Source of the DNA: Bradyrhizobium sediminis
GTDB taxonomy: Bacteria; Pseudomonadota; Alphaproteobacteria; Rhizobiales; Xanthobacteraceae
NCBI RefSeq assembly: GCF_018736105.1
Contig: NZ_CP076135.1
Coordinates: 4,400,001-4,464,000, forward strand
DNA: 64,000 nucleotides
Reading direction: 5' to 3'
In this document: positions 18,392-26,777 of the stretch, piece after piece
Layout: every line of letters begins with the position of its first letter
Numbering within the stretch: position 1 is the first letter of the stretch
Made by a program: the position numbers and the translations under genes
Notes under the pieces: generated by a model
Seen by the model: only the letters and a program-made list of their open reading frames with translations
The model's database searches: none
Told to the model about the DNA's origin: nothing

Positions 18392-19735
18392 TCATTTCGG
18401 ATGAACCATGGCCGGCGCATCGAGATCGGCCTCGCTGTCGGCGTCCACCGCGCCCTCGCGGGTATCGACGGTCGTGTAGACCGACATGCCCGCGCGCAAC
18501 AGGTTCTGTCTTGCGACGTCCTTCGGCACCCGAATGCGCACCGGCAGCCGCTGCACGATCTTGGTGAAGTTGCCGGTGGCGTTGTCCGGCGGCAGCAGCG
18601 TGAACACCGAGCCCGCCGCGGGCGAGATGCTGTCGACGAAGCCTGCGAACTTGCGATGGCCGTAGGCGTCGACCGAGATCCTGACCGGCTGGCCCGGACG
18701 AATGCGCTTGAGCTGCGTCTCCTTGTAATTGGCATCGATGAAGACGTCGTTGAGCGGCACCAGATTGCCGAGCCGCTGTCCGGCCTGGACGAAGTCGCCG
18801 GTGTTGACGAGACGGTTGGAGAAGGTGCCGTCGACCGGCGCGCGCACATTGGTGAAGTCGAGATCGCGCTGGGCCTTGGCGAGCGACGCCTGCAATTCCA
18901 TGAGCTGCGCGCGGGCCTCGGCCTGCTGCGCCCTGGTGACCTCGACATTGTCGCGCGCCGCGTCATAGGCGGCCTGCGCCGACTTAACCGCCGCCACGCC
19001 CTGGTCGCGTCCGGCTTCCGACACTTCGAAGGTGGCGCGCGAGGCGAAGCCCTTCGTGCTCAGCGCCTGCTGGCGCTCGAAATCGAGACCGGCCCGCTTC
19101 AGCACGGCTTCGGCCGAGGCGAGCTGCGCCTTGGACTGTTCGGCGGCGCTTTCCAGTGCCGTGACCTGGCGGCCGATGCGGTCGATGGTGGCCTGCTGGG
19201 TCGCTATCCTGGAACGCGCGGCGTCAACCGCGATGCGATAATCGCCGTCGTCGATCCTGAAGATCACATCGCCGGTCCGCACCACCACATTGTCGCCGGG
19301 AAGGATCGCCGCGATGTGTCCGGACACCCGTGCGCCGAGCATGGTGTTGTTGGCGCGCACATAGGCGTCGTCGGTCGAGACGTAGAAGCGTCCGACCAGG
19401 ACGAAATAGACGCCGTAGCCGGCCGCGGCGAGCGCAAGCAGCGCGAGCACGCCCATCAGCACCAGCTTGCGCTTGCCCGATGGCGGCGCTGCTGCTTCCG
19501 GCGCGCCGGCCGGCTTTGCGCCGGCAGGACTCGTGGTGGCAGGACTCGTGGTGGCAGGGCTTGTGATGGAAGGACTCGCGGGCGCTTCCGCGGGGCGGCG
19601 CGCCACAGGCTCTCCTGGAATATGAGACCGATGCGGTTCGGCCGGAGCGGCAGAGGCGTCGCGCGCGAATTCGTCTTCCGCCACGTCCGGCTCGGAACGA
19701 AGGATGCGTGCGGCCTGGTCTCTCGCTGCGGCCAT
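18392..19735 (-). CDS. HlyD/EmrA-type membrane-fusion protein
   Basis: 447 residues from ATG 19735, preceded by GGGGAGG at 6 bp. A cytoplasmic N-terminal stretch of about 90 residues is low-complexity (repeats of SPATT, then AGAKPAGAPEAAAPP); the DNA there has a short tandem duplication. One membrane helix follows (about 92-112), then GRFYVSTDDAYVRANNTMLGARVSGHIA, the EmrA biotinyl-lipoyl entry. A coiled-coil hairpin spans about 185-315, and RAPVDGTFSNRLVNTGDFVQAG closes the lipoyl domain. It links the EmrB-like pump to the outer membrane. The long Pro/Thr-rich N-terminus is unusual for EmrA. Confidence 0.92.
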   Translation of the reverse strand: MAAARDQAARILRSEPDVAEDEFARDASAAPAEPHRSHIPGEPVARRPAEAPASPSITSPATTSPATTSPAGAKPAGAPEAAAPPSGKRKLVLMGVLALLALAAAGYGVYFVLVGRFYVSTDDAYVRANNTMLGARVSGHIAAILPGDNVVVRTGDVIFRIDDGDYRIAVDAARSRIATQQATIDRIGRQVTALESAAEQSKAQLASAEAVLKRAGLDFERQQALSTKGFASRATFEVSEAGRDQGVAAVKSAQAAYDAARDNVEVTRAQQAEARAQLMELQASLAKAQRDLDFTNVRAPVDGTFSNRLVNTGDFVQAGQRLGNLVPLNDVFIDANYKETQLKRIRPGQPVRISVDAYGHRKFAGFVDSISPAAGSVFTLLPPDNATGNFTKIVQRLPVRIRVPKDVARQNLLRAGMSVYTTVDTREGAVDADSEADLDAPAMVHPK

Positions 19736-19816
19736 GAAGGCCTCCCCAACTGCAATGCTGCGATGCGGGCACGGCAAAAAAACCGGCCCTGCCGTCCCGC
19801 CACCGTTCAAGTATCA

Positions 19817-19847
19817 TTGACCGAACGGTTCGGTCAAGGTATATAAT
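19817..19847. promoter_or_regulatory. TetR-type operator overlapping divergent promoters
   Basis: A perfect 21-bp palindrome with a single central base (19817-19837): arms TTGACCGAAC and GTTCGGTCAA. On the plus strand TTGACC also serves as a -35 element 17 bp before TATATA (19840); a perfect TATAAT is at 19842-19847. On the minus strand the other arm also reads TTGACC. It lies 81 bp before the emrA-like ATG and 83 bp before the tetR ATG, so one repressor could block both. Confidence 0.8.
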
Positions 19848-19920
19848 TCCTCAGACCATACAATGCGGTTCCCCTCCCCGGCCCAATCTGGGCGAGAATC
19901 TTTCCGGAAAAGCTAAACCA

Positions 19921-20562
19921 ATGGTTGCAGCAAAGCCCACTCCGCTCCACCCCGTCGGCGACGAGGACTCCTCGAAGCGGCGCCAGATTGTCGACGGCGC
20001 GCGCAAGGTGTTCCTGGATCTCGGCTTCGACGGCGCCAGCATGGGCGAAATCGCCCGCTCGGCCGGCGTGTCCAAGGGCACGCTCTATGTCTACTTCGCC
20101 GACAAGAGCCGGCTGTTCGAAGCCATCGTCGAGGAGGAATCGCTCGCGCAGGGCAGGATCGCGTTCAACTTCGACCCCGAACGGGACGTCACCACCACGC
20201 TGATGGATTTCGGCCAGGCCTACATCCAGTTGCTGTGCCGGCCCGGCGGCGGATCGGCCACGCGCACGGTGATGGCGATCGCCGAGCGGATGCCGGAGGT
20301 CGGCCGGCGCTTCTACGACAACGTGGTGTCGCTCACCATCGCCAAACTCGCCGCCTATCTCGAGGTTCACGTCACATCCGGCGATCTCGAAATCGGGGAC
20401 TGCCAGCTCGCGGCGACGCAGTTCATGCAGCTGTGCCAGGCCTCGCTGTTCATGCCGTTCCTGTTTCAGGCGGCGCCGGCGCCTACCGCCGAGCGCATCG
20501 CCGAAGTGGTCGGCAGCGCGACGCGGATGTTCCTGGCGGGGTATCAGAAGAAGCGGGATTGA
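19921..20562 (+). CDS. TetR/AcrR-family repressor of the divergent efflux system
   Basis: 213 residues. Residues 18-65 form the TetR DNA-binding domain: RRQIVDGARKVFLDLGFDGASM, then GEIARSAGVSKGTLYVYFADKSRLF, the classic helix-turn-helix signature. The C-terminal ligand domain (about 70-205) resembles the AcrR C-terminal family. By position and by the palindrome in the shared promoter region, it should repress the EmrAB-like genes and itself. The inducer is unknown. Confidence 0.9.
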   Translation: MVAAKPTPLHPVGDEDSSKRRQIVDGARKVFLDLGFDGASMGEIARSAGVSKGTLYVYFADKSRLFEAIVEEESLAQGRIAFNFDPERDVTTTLMDFGQAYIQLLCRPGGGSATRTVMAIAERMPEVGRRFYDNVVSLTIAKLAAYLEVHVTSGDLEIGDCQLAATQFMQLCQASLFMPFLFQAAPAPTAERIAEVVGSATRMFLAGYQKKRD

Positions 20563-20605
20563 GTTTTTCGGCACGACGCAACGCCGCCCCTACACAAATC
20601 CGTTA

Positions 20606-20632
20606 TTTGACACTTCGTCTCATTTTGTCAAA
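20606..20632 (+). promoter_or_regulatory. Candidate TetR operator, inverted repeat TTTGACA-N13-TGTCAAA
   Basis: TTTGACA (20606-20612) and TGTCAAA (20626-20632) form a perfect inverted repeat 27 bp long, ending 8 bp before the ATG of the second tetR gene. The first arm doubles as a -35 element (TTGACA). There is no ribosome-binding site between it and the ATG, so the message may be leaderless or nearly so. Autorepression is an inference. Confidence 0.55.
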
Positions 20633-20640
20633 ATCGTCAA

Positions 20641-21330
20641 ATGAAGCCGCGCGACCGCATTCTCGATGCCGCCATGGCCGTGTTCCGCCGGCACGGGTTC
20701 CGGCGTTCGTCGATCGAGCAGGCGGCCGAGGCCGCGGGGCTGACGCGGCAGGCGCTCTACCACCACTTCGAATCCAAGGAAGCGCTGTTCCGCGCCGTAA
20801 TCGAGCGGGTGCATGAGGATGCGCTGGCTGCCGAGATCGCGGCGGTAAACGCTGCGGAAAAGGCCGGCGGCAGCCTTGCCGACGTTCTCTTCGCCGGGAT
20901 CAGCGCCCGATTGCAGCAGTTCATCGCCTCGTTCGACGGCTCGCCGCATATCGAGGAGCTGTTTTCCGAACACCTCTTGCAGGCGCGCGATCTCTATCAG
21001 AAATATGCCGGGCTTTACGTCGCGCAGGGTGCGGCGACGATTGAACGGGTTTGCCGCAGGCAACGCCTCGCGCTGGCCAAGGGCATGACGCCCGAGGGGC
21101 TTGCCCGCTGCGTCGAGATGGCGATCAACGGCGCCAAATCCGCCAATCCCGGGATGCAGCCGGCCGACGCTTTCTTGCGCGATCTCACCGTCATGGCGCG
21201 GACGCTGATCGCCGGCGCCGTCGTGTCCTTGCCGAAATCGCGGCCGGCAAGGCCTGCCGCGAAGAAAGCACCGCCAAAGAAAGCACTGCCGAAAAAATCC
21301 GCGCCGAAAAGACCTGGAGGTCGAACATGA
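20641..21330 (+). CDS. TetR/AcrR-family regulator with lysine-rich tail
   Basis: 229 residues. The N-terminal helix-turn-helix is clear (RDRILDAAMAVFRRHGFRRSSIEQAAEAAGLTRQ followed by ALYHHFESKEALFRAVIE). The ligand domain runs to about residue 195. The last 30 residues are a basic, alanine/proline/lysine tail (KKAPPKKALPKKSAPKRPGG) that resembles non-specific DNA-binding tails. Its TGA overlaps the ATG of the molybdenum oxidoreductase gene, so regulator and enzyme are made from one message; it probably controls this operon. Confidence 0.88.
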   Translation: MKPRDRILDAAMAVFRRHGFRRSSIEQAAEAAGLTRQALYHHFESKEALFRAVIERVHEDALAAEIAAVNAAEKAGGSLADVLFAGISARLQQFIASFDGSPHIEELFSEHLLQARDLYQKYAGLYVAQGAATIERVCRRQRLALAKGMTPEGLARCVEMAINGAKSANPGMQPADAFLRDLTVMARTLIAGAVVSLPKSRPARPAAKKAPPKKALPKKSAPKRPGGRT

Positions 21331-24017
21331 GCACCATGACCATCAATGGCCGCCTCGCCGCCCTGCCCGACGATCCCGACGCGCTGCTGGTCGACGTCAT
21401 CCGGGACGATCTCGATCTCACCGGCACCAAGCTGGCATGCGGGTCCGGGGTTTGCGGCGCCTGCACCGTGCTGGTCGACGGCGCGCCGGTCGCGAGCTGC
21501 CTGTTGCCGGCGCGATCAGCGGCGGGCAAGGCGGTGACGACGGTAGAGGCAATCGGCGCAGGTACGCTGCACCCGGTGCAGAAAGCCTTCATGGCGCACG
21601 ACGCCCTGCAATGCGGGTTCTGCACGCCGGGCTTCATCGTCGAGGCCGCCGCGTTTTGCGACCGCTGGCGCGCGGCGAAGGGAACCGCGGAGCCGTCGCG
21701 CGAGGAAATCGGCGCGGCGCTGTCGGGGCATCTGTGCCGCTGCGGCGCCTATGAAGGCATTTTCAACGCGGTGGCCGCGGCCTGCATGGGCCAGTTCGAC
21801 GGCAATGAATTCGCTTCGCCGCGCGTCGAGGCGCGCGCCAAGGTGACGGGAACAGCCAAATACACCGTCGATATCCGCCATGACGGGCAGCAGGAGGGCG
21901 TCATCCTTCGTTCGCAGCTCGCGCATGCCCGCATCGCCGAACTCGATCTCGCGCCGGCGCGCGCGCTCGCAGGCGTCAGCGCCGCGGTTTCGCTGCTCGG
22001 CGACGACCGCATCGTCCGCTATGTCGGCGCTCCCATCGCCGCGGTCGCCGCGAAGGATCGCAAGACCGCGCTCGCCGCCATCGCCGCCATCCGGCTCACG
22101 AGCGAAGCGCTGCCGTCGGTGATCGGGCTCGATGCCGCGCGCCAGAGCGACGCGCCGGTGGTGTTCGAAAAATCGGCCCGCAAGAAAGCCGGCGACGTTT
22201 CCGAAGGCGCCGGAGGACCGGCGCCCTGGAACCGCAACATTCGCGGACCGTCCGCGGCGTTCTCGAACAAGGCCGGCAAGGCGCGGAGCTGGATCGCGGC
22301 CGCGCGCGAGGACGAGAACCCGCTGCTGGTCGAAGCAACCTTCCGCACCGGCACGCAGTCGCATGCCTGCCTCGAGCCTCACGCCGCCGTCGCGCGTTTC
22401 GACGGCGACAGCCTCACCGTGCACGTTTCCACGCAAGCGGTATTCCATCTGATGGAGATGATCGCCAAACGCTACAAGCTCTCCAACGACAAGGTCCGCG
22501 TCATCGCCGATCATGTCGGCGGCGGGTTCGGGTCGAAGGCGAGCCTCGGCACCGAAACCATTGCCGCGATCGAGCTGGCGCGCGAGGCCAAGGCGCCGGT
22601 CAGGATCGCCTATGACCGCCACGAAGAACTCTCCGTCACCGGCTACCGGCCGGCGGCGGAACTGAAGATCGCGTTGCTGCCCTCCGAGCAAGGCGGCCTC
22701 AAGGCGCTGTCGCTCACCGCCTATGCCGATACGGGTGCGGCGACCAATTCGACGATGGCCGCACTCGCCCGCCTGATCTACCCGGCGGAAGCCAAGGCGC
22801 TTTCCGACTACGACGTCATCAGCAACCTGCCGCCCGGCTCGCCGTTTCGCGGTCCCGGCGGGCCGCCGATGGCGTTCGCGCTGGAACAGGCGATTGATGA
22901 GGCGGCGTTGCGGATGAAGGTCGATCCGATCGCATTGCGCCAACGCTGGGATCCGAATCCGAATCGCCAGCGACTTTATGATTGGGCGGCCGAGCTCGAC
23001 GTCTGGCGCGGCATGAAGAGCGCGCCACCGCAGACCGGCCGCTACCGCCGCGGCGTCGGCGTCGCGAGCGGCTACTGGCTCTATCTCTGGCAGCCCGGCG
23101 TGAAGATCGAGGTCGCGGTCCAAAGCGGGCGCATCGTCGCCAGCACGTCGACGCAGGACATCGGCCAGGGCAGCCGCACCGTGATCGCCAACGCGGTCGC
23201 GGATGCGTTCGGGCTCGAGCCGCATGAGGTCGAGGTCAGAATCGGCGATTCCAAACTGCCGGAAGGCCCCGGCGCCGGCGGCAGCCGCTCGACGGCTTCG
23301 GTGATTCCGCCGACGCTGCTCGCGGTGCAGAAGCTGAAGGAGGCGATCGAGCGCAGCGCGACGCGCAAGCCGGTCCGCGGCTCCAACGCGCCGTGGCGGG
23401 AAATGATCGCGGCCGCGCCCGATCTCAGCGCCTCGGCGGTGCGCCCCGAGGATTCCAGGCCGACGGCTCCCGGGGTGCGCTCGCCGCTGAAGGACGCCGG
23501 CTTCATGGGCCTGGTGTTCAGCTGGATGATGCGGCGCTTTTCCAACATCGCAGTCGGCGCCGGCGTGCCGAGTTCGGTGCAGGTGATCGAGGTGGAGGTC
23601 GACACCTGGCTCGGCCATGTCCGCGTGCTCAACGTCCATACCGGCATCGCGGTCGGCAAGATCGCCGCCCCGGCGCTGGCGCGCAGCCAGGCGGCGGGCT
23701 CGGTGATCCAGGGCCTCGGCTATGCGCTCTATGAAGCGCGCGAGACCGACCCGCGCAGCGGCAACATCCTCTCCGCCGGGATGGAGGACTACCGCATCCC
23801 CGGTATATCAGACACGCCCGGGATCGACGTGCACTTCGACGAGCATGGCTTCGACCACGTGCTCGGCGGCAGCGTCGGCATCGGCGAGGTCGCCACCGTG
23901 CCGACATCGCCGGCGCTGGCCAACGCCATCCGCAACGCCACCGGCGTCCGGCTGACGGAGATTCCGATCCGGCCCGATCGTCTGATCGCCGCATTGAAAG
24001 GGAGGGCCGCCGCATGA
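21327..24017 (+). CDS. Fused [2Fe-2S]/molybdopterin hydroxylase of the xanthine dehydrogenase family
   Basis: 896 residues. Residues 1-155 are a complete iron-sulfur subunit: plant-type cluster ligands Cys38, Cys43, Cys46, Cys58, then Cys96/Cys99 (QCGFCTPG) and Cys137/Cys139 (CRCGAYEG). From about 165 the molybdopterin-cytosine-dinucleotide large subunit follows (ARAKVTGTAKYTVDIRHDG, HVGGGFGSKASLGTE, PFRGPGGPPMAFALEQ, QDIGQGSRT). The catalytic Glu is Glu854 in GIGEVATVPTSPA. The enzyme hydroxylates a carbon of an aldehyde or N-heterocycle; the substrate is unknown. In most relatives these are separate subunits. GGAGG precedes the ATG, which overlaps tetR by 4 bp; the FAD gene follows with a 4-bp overlap. 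Confidence 0.9.
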   Translation: MSTMTINGRLAALPDDPDALLVDVIRDDLDLTGTKLACGSGVCGACTVLVDGAPVASCLLPARSAAGKAVTTVEAIGAGTLHPVQKAFMAHDALQCGFCTPGFIVEAAAFCDRWRAAKGTAEPSREEIGAALSGHLCRCGAYEGIFNAVAAACMGQFDGNEFASPRVEARAKVTGTAKYTVDIRHDGQQEGVILRSQLAHARIAELDLAPARALAGVSAAVSLLGDDRIVRYVGAPIAAVAAKDRKTALAAIAAIRLTSEALPSVIGLDAARQSDAPVVFEKSARKKAGDVSEGAGGPAPWNRNIRGPSAAFSNKAGKARSWIAAAREDENPLLVEATFRTGTQSHACLEPHAAVARFDGDSLTVHVSTQAVFHLMEMIAKRYKLSNDKVRVIADHVGGGFGSKASLGTETIAAIELAREAKAPVRIAYDRHEELSVTGYRPAAELKIALLPSEQGGLKALSLTAYADTGAATNSTMAALARLIYPAEAKALSDYDVISNLPPGSPFRGPGGPPMAFALEQAIDEAALRMKVDPIALRQRWDPNPNRQRLYDWAAELDVWRGMKSAPPQTGRYRRGVGVASGYWLYLWQPGVKIEVAVQSGRIVASTSTQDIGQGSRTVIANAVADAFGLEPHEVEVRIGDSKLPEGPGAGGSRSTASVIPPTLLAVQKLKEAIERSATRKPVRGSNAPWREMIAAAPDLSASAVRPEDSRPTAPGVRSPLKDAGFMGLVFSWMMRRFSNIAVGAGVPSSVQVIEVEVDTWLGHVRVLNVHTGIAVGKIAAPALARSQAAGSVIQGLGYALYEARETDPRSGNILSAGMEDYRIPGISDTPGIDVHFDEHGFDHVLGGSVGIGEVATVPTSPALANAIRNATGVRLTEIPIRPDRLIAALKGRAAA

Positions 24018-24937
24018 CCACCGCAGCCATCACCGTCTCCGGCGCGGCCGAATTCCGCGCCGCCGGCACCGACCTTTCCGAACGGCGGCGCAGCGGCGTC
24101 TCGACCGGACCGCTGATCGATATCGCCGCCTCGCCCGATACGATCGGAATCGACTGGGGCGCCGACGGCGCCGCGCGCATCGGCGCGTTCACCACCATCG
24201 CCGCGATCGCCGCCGACGCACGGCTTGCGCAGGCCTATCCGGGCATCGCGGCTGCAGCACTCGGTCTTGCCACGCCGCAGATCCGCCACCTCGCCACGCT
24301 CGGCGGCAATCTCGCCCAGCGCTCGCGCTGCTGGTATTTCCGCGATCCGCATATCGCCTGCCTCAAGAAGGGCGGCAGCGATTGCCCGGCGCGATCGGGC
24401 AATCACCTCTACGGCGTCGCCTTCGATCTCGGCCCCTGCGTGGCGCCGCATCCCTCGACCATGGCGGCCGCCCTGCTCGCCTATGACGCAAGGATCGTCA
24501 CCGATCAGAGAAACTTGCTTTCGATCGCCGATCTATTGGGTGACGGCTCCAATGGCGCTGCCGATCATGCACTCGCGTCGGGCGAAATGATCCGCAATGT
24601 CGAGCTTGCGCCGCCGGTCAGCGGCGAACGCGCGTTCTACAAGCGCGCCATCAGCCGCAGCCATGCGGAGTGGCCGCTGGCCGAAGTGTGCGCCCGCGCC
24701 GTCGTCACCGGCGGCGCGTTCCAGTTGATCCGCATCAGTGCCGGCGGCATCGCACCGGTGCCGCTTCGCCTCGCGGCGGCGGAGGCCGCGCTGCAGGGCC
24801 AACCGGCGACTGCGGCCGTGATCGCGGAGGCGGCCAGGCAGGCGACATCAGGCGCCAGACCGTTGCCGATGACCGCATACAAGCTCGATCTGCTGGAAGG
24901 CGTCGTGCACGACCTGCTGCAGCGGCTGGCGGCGTAG
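24014..24937 (+). CDS. FAD subunit of the molybdenum hydroxylase, PaoB-type with extra [4Fe-4S] cysteines
   Basis: 307 residues, FAD-binding domain of molybdopterin dehydrogenases plus the CO-dehydrogenase-flavoprotein C-terminal domain. TLGGNLAQRSRCWYFRD is the FAD loop; four cysteines, 106, 116, 124 and 142, lie in an insertion like that of E. coli PaoB, where they hold a [4Fe-4S] cluster. The lead-in of about 25 residues is shorter than usual, so the FAD-binding edge may be trimmed. It passes electrons from the fused Mo/Fe-S protein to an acceptor. The start overlaps the large-subunit stop by 4 bp. Confidence 0.85.
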   Translation: MTTAAITVSGAAEFRAAGTDLSERRRSGVSTGPLIDIAASPDTIGIDWGADGAARIGAFTTIAAIAADARLAQAYPGIAAAALGLATPQIRHLATLGGNLAQRSRCWYFRDPHIACLKKGGSDCPARSGNHLYGVAFDLGPCVAPHPSTMAAALLAYDARIVTDQRNLLSIADLLGDGSNGAADHALASGEMIRNVELAPPVSGERAFYKRAISRSHAEWPLAEVCARAVVTGGAFQLIRISAGGIAPVPLRLAAAEAALQGQPATAAVIAEAARQATSGARPLPMTAYKLDLLEGVVHDLLQRLAA

Positions 24938-24970
24938 AGGAAACGGCGCGCAACGGACGACCCCGCCGGA

Positions 24971-25348
24971 TCACCCGATCCGGTGCATGGCGCAGATCTT
25001 GTTGCCGTCGAGATCGCGCAGATAGGCGAGATAGAGTTTGCCGGCGGGACCTTCGCGCACGCCCGGCGGGTCCTCGCAGGTCTTGCCGCCATTGGCGATA
25101 CCGGCGGCGTGGAAGGCGTCGGCCTGCTCGGGCGAGCCGGCGGCAAAGCCGATGGTGCCGCCATTGGCCGGGGTCGCAGGCTTGCCGTCGATCGGCAACG
25201 ACACCGAAAACACGCCGGTCTTGGTGCGGTAGAAAACGCGATGGCGGTCGACCCGTCCCGGTGGAACGCCGAGGGTGCCGAGCAGGGCGTCATAGAACGA
25301 CTTGGCCTTTTCCAGGTCGTTGGTGCCGATCATCACATGCGAAAACAT
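24971..25348 (-). CDS. VOC-family (glyoxalase/bleomycin-resistance fold) protein
   Basis: 125 residues. Starts MFSHVMIGTNDLEKAKSFYDALLG and ends AYLRDLDGNKICAMHRIG, the two characteristic ends of a VOC domain with beta-alpha-beta-beta-beta halves. Possible metal ligands are His4, the His/Arg stretch near 35 and the late Asp/Asn segment. Function is not assignable: lactoylglutathione-lyase-like, dioxygenase-like or binding protein. It is transcribed toward the FAD subunit gene and divergent from the acyl-CoA dehydrogenases. Confidence 0.8.
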   Translation of the reverse strand: MFSHVMIGTNDLEKAKSFYDALLGTLGVPPGRVDRHRVFYRTKTGVFSVSLPIDGKPATPANGGTIGFAAGSPEQADAFHAAGIANGGKTCEDPPGVREGPAGKLYLAYLRDLDGNKICAMHRIG

Positions 25349-25572
25349 ACCGCTACTTTCCTCCCGATGTTGGCCGAACGATCGAAGCCGCCGGCCCTTG
25401 ATTGTCTCTGGGGAATGAACGCTAGCAGCGCCGGCCGGGATACGGAAGCGCCGCGGTCCGGTTTTTCCCGCCGGCGGCGCGAGTTTCGCCTGTTGCGATT
25501 GCGCCGGATCGAAAGTCCCGTTATCGGACGTGGGTACGAAGAAAAAGAAAAGTGCCGGGAGGGCGACGACAG

Positions 25573-26763
25573 ATGAGCGAGCTTGACGAATTCCGCCGCA
25601 CGGTAGAGGCGTGGTTTCGCGACAACCGGCCGCCGGAGCCGGATTTCCTGCTGCCTGAATCCTTCATGGAAGTCGGCTCCGACGCGCAGTTCGAATTCCT
25701 GCGCAACTGGCAACGCAAGATCTATGACGCGGGCTACCTCGGCATGGCCTGGCCGCGCGAATATGGCGGCGGCGGCAAGCCGCAAATCTATCAGGACATC
25801 GTCAACGCCGAGATGGCGCGGCAGAAGGTGCCGTTCGTGCCCAACACCATCGGCCTCAACTGGGCCGGCCCGCTGATCCTGGCGATGGGCACCGAGGAGG
25901 CAAAGAAGCGCTACATCAAGGGCATCCTCAACGCCGACGACATCTGGTGCCAGGGATTTTCCGAGCCGGACCAGGGCTCCGACCTCGCCAACAGCCAGCT
26001 CGCGGCCAAACGCGACGGCAACGACTACGTGCTGAACGGTTCGAAGATCTGGACCAGCCTCGGCAGCTACGCCAAATACATGATCCTGCTGGCGCGGACC
26101 AATCCGCAGCAGCCGCGCTACGACGGCCTCTCGTTCTTCCTGGTGCCGATGCAGACGCCAGGCATCGAGCCGCGGCCGATCAAGAAGCTGACCGGCGAGT
26201 ACGGTTTCACCCAGACCTTCTTCACCGACGCGCGGATTCCAGCCGAGTGCCTGATGGGCAAGGAAGGCGAAGGCTGGAAGATCGCGATGCTGACGCTGAC
26301 CTTCGAGCGTGGCGTCACCGGCGGGCAGGCCGGCGGCATCAGCCGGGTCGCGCCCGGCCTCAATGACGTGGTCGAGCTGGCGCGCCGCTCCCGGCGCGAC
26401 GGCGCCCCGGCGCTGCAGGATCCCGCGATCCGCGACCAGATCGTCCGCTTCATGATCGAGGACCAGGGCGACCGGCTGTGCGCCAAACGCGGCGAGATCG
26501 CGGCGTTGTGCAGCGAGCGGCCGAACGCGATCGGGCTTTCCGTCAAGCTGCGCGTCAGCGAGCACCGGCGGCGGCTGATGCAATTCGCGCTGTCGCTGCA
26601 GGGGGCGAACGCGGTGCGCTTCGTCGGCGACAGCAGCGCGATCGACGGCGGTAAGTGGCAGCGCGGCTATTTCAACGCGTTCTCGTCCACGATCGGCGGC
26701 GGCACCAGCCAGATCCAGGCCAACATCGTCGGCGAGCGAGTGCTCGGCCTGCCCAAGGATTGA
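25573..26763 (+). CDS. Acyl-CoA dehydrogenase family protein (subunit 1 of a pair)
   Basis: 396 residues from ATG 25573, preceded by GGGAGGG; an earlier in-frame ATG at 25552 lacks a good site. N-terminal helical domain (about 1-120), then CQGFSEPDQGSDLANSQLAA, the FAD/acyl-CoA-binding signature, and C-terminal IGGGTSQIQANIVGERVLGL, the dimer/FAD contact. It oxidises an acyl-CoA to an enoyl-CoA with electron-transfer flavoprotein. The adjoining second gene starts 14 bp later; such unequal pairs act as heterotetramers in sterol or long side-chain degradation (FadE26/FadE27-like), which is an inference here. Confidence 0.9.
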   Translation: MSELDEFRRTVEAWFRDNRPPEPDFLLPESFMEVGSDAQFEFLRNWQRKIYDAGYLGMAWPREYGGGGKPQIYQDIVNAEMARQKVPFVPNTIGLNWAGPLILAMGTEEAKKRYIKGILNADDIWCQGFSEPDQGSDLANSQLAAKRDGNDYVLNGSKIWTSLGSYAKYMILLARTNPQQPRYDGLSFFLVPMQTPGIEPRPIKKLTGEYGFTQTFFTDARIPAECLMGKEGEGWKIAMLTLTFERGVTGGQAGGISRVAPGLNDVVELARRSRRDGAPALQDPAIRDQIVRFMIEDQGDRLCAKRGEIAALCSERPNAIGLSVKLRVSEHRRRLMQFALSLQGANAVRFVGDSSAIDGGKWQRGYFNAFSSTIGGGTSQIQANIVGERVLGLPKD

Positions 26764-26777
26764 TGAGGATTGATGCG

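Noticed and set aside
21051..21326. Upstream extension of the molybdenum hydroxylase gene
   Set aside because: The frame is open but overlaps the TetR gene out of phase and is Arg-rich; the ATG at 21327 has GGAGG and begins the ferredoxin-like fold.
20541..21330. Lys/Pro/Ala tail of the second TetR as a frameshift artefact
   Set aside because: The tail is in frame up to a TGA that overlaps the next ATG in the usual coupled manner; similar basic tails occur in regulators.
21516..23639. 707-codon open frame on the minus strand opposite the molybdenum hydroxylase
   Set aside because: Arg/Asp/Gly-rich shadow of a gene with intact Fe-S and Mo motifs.
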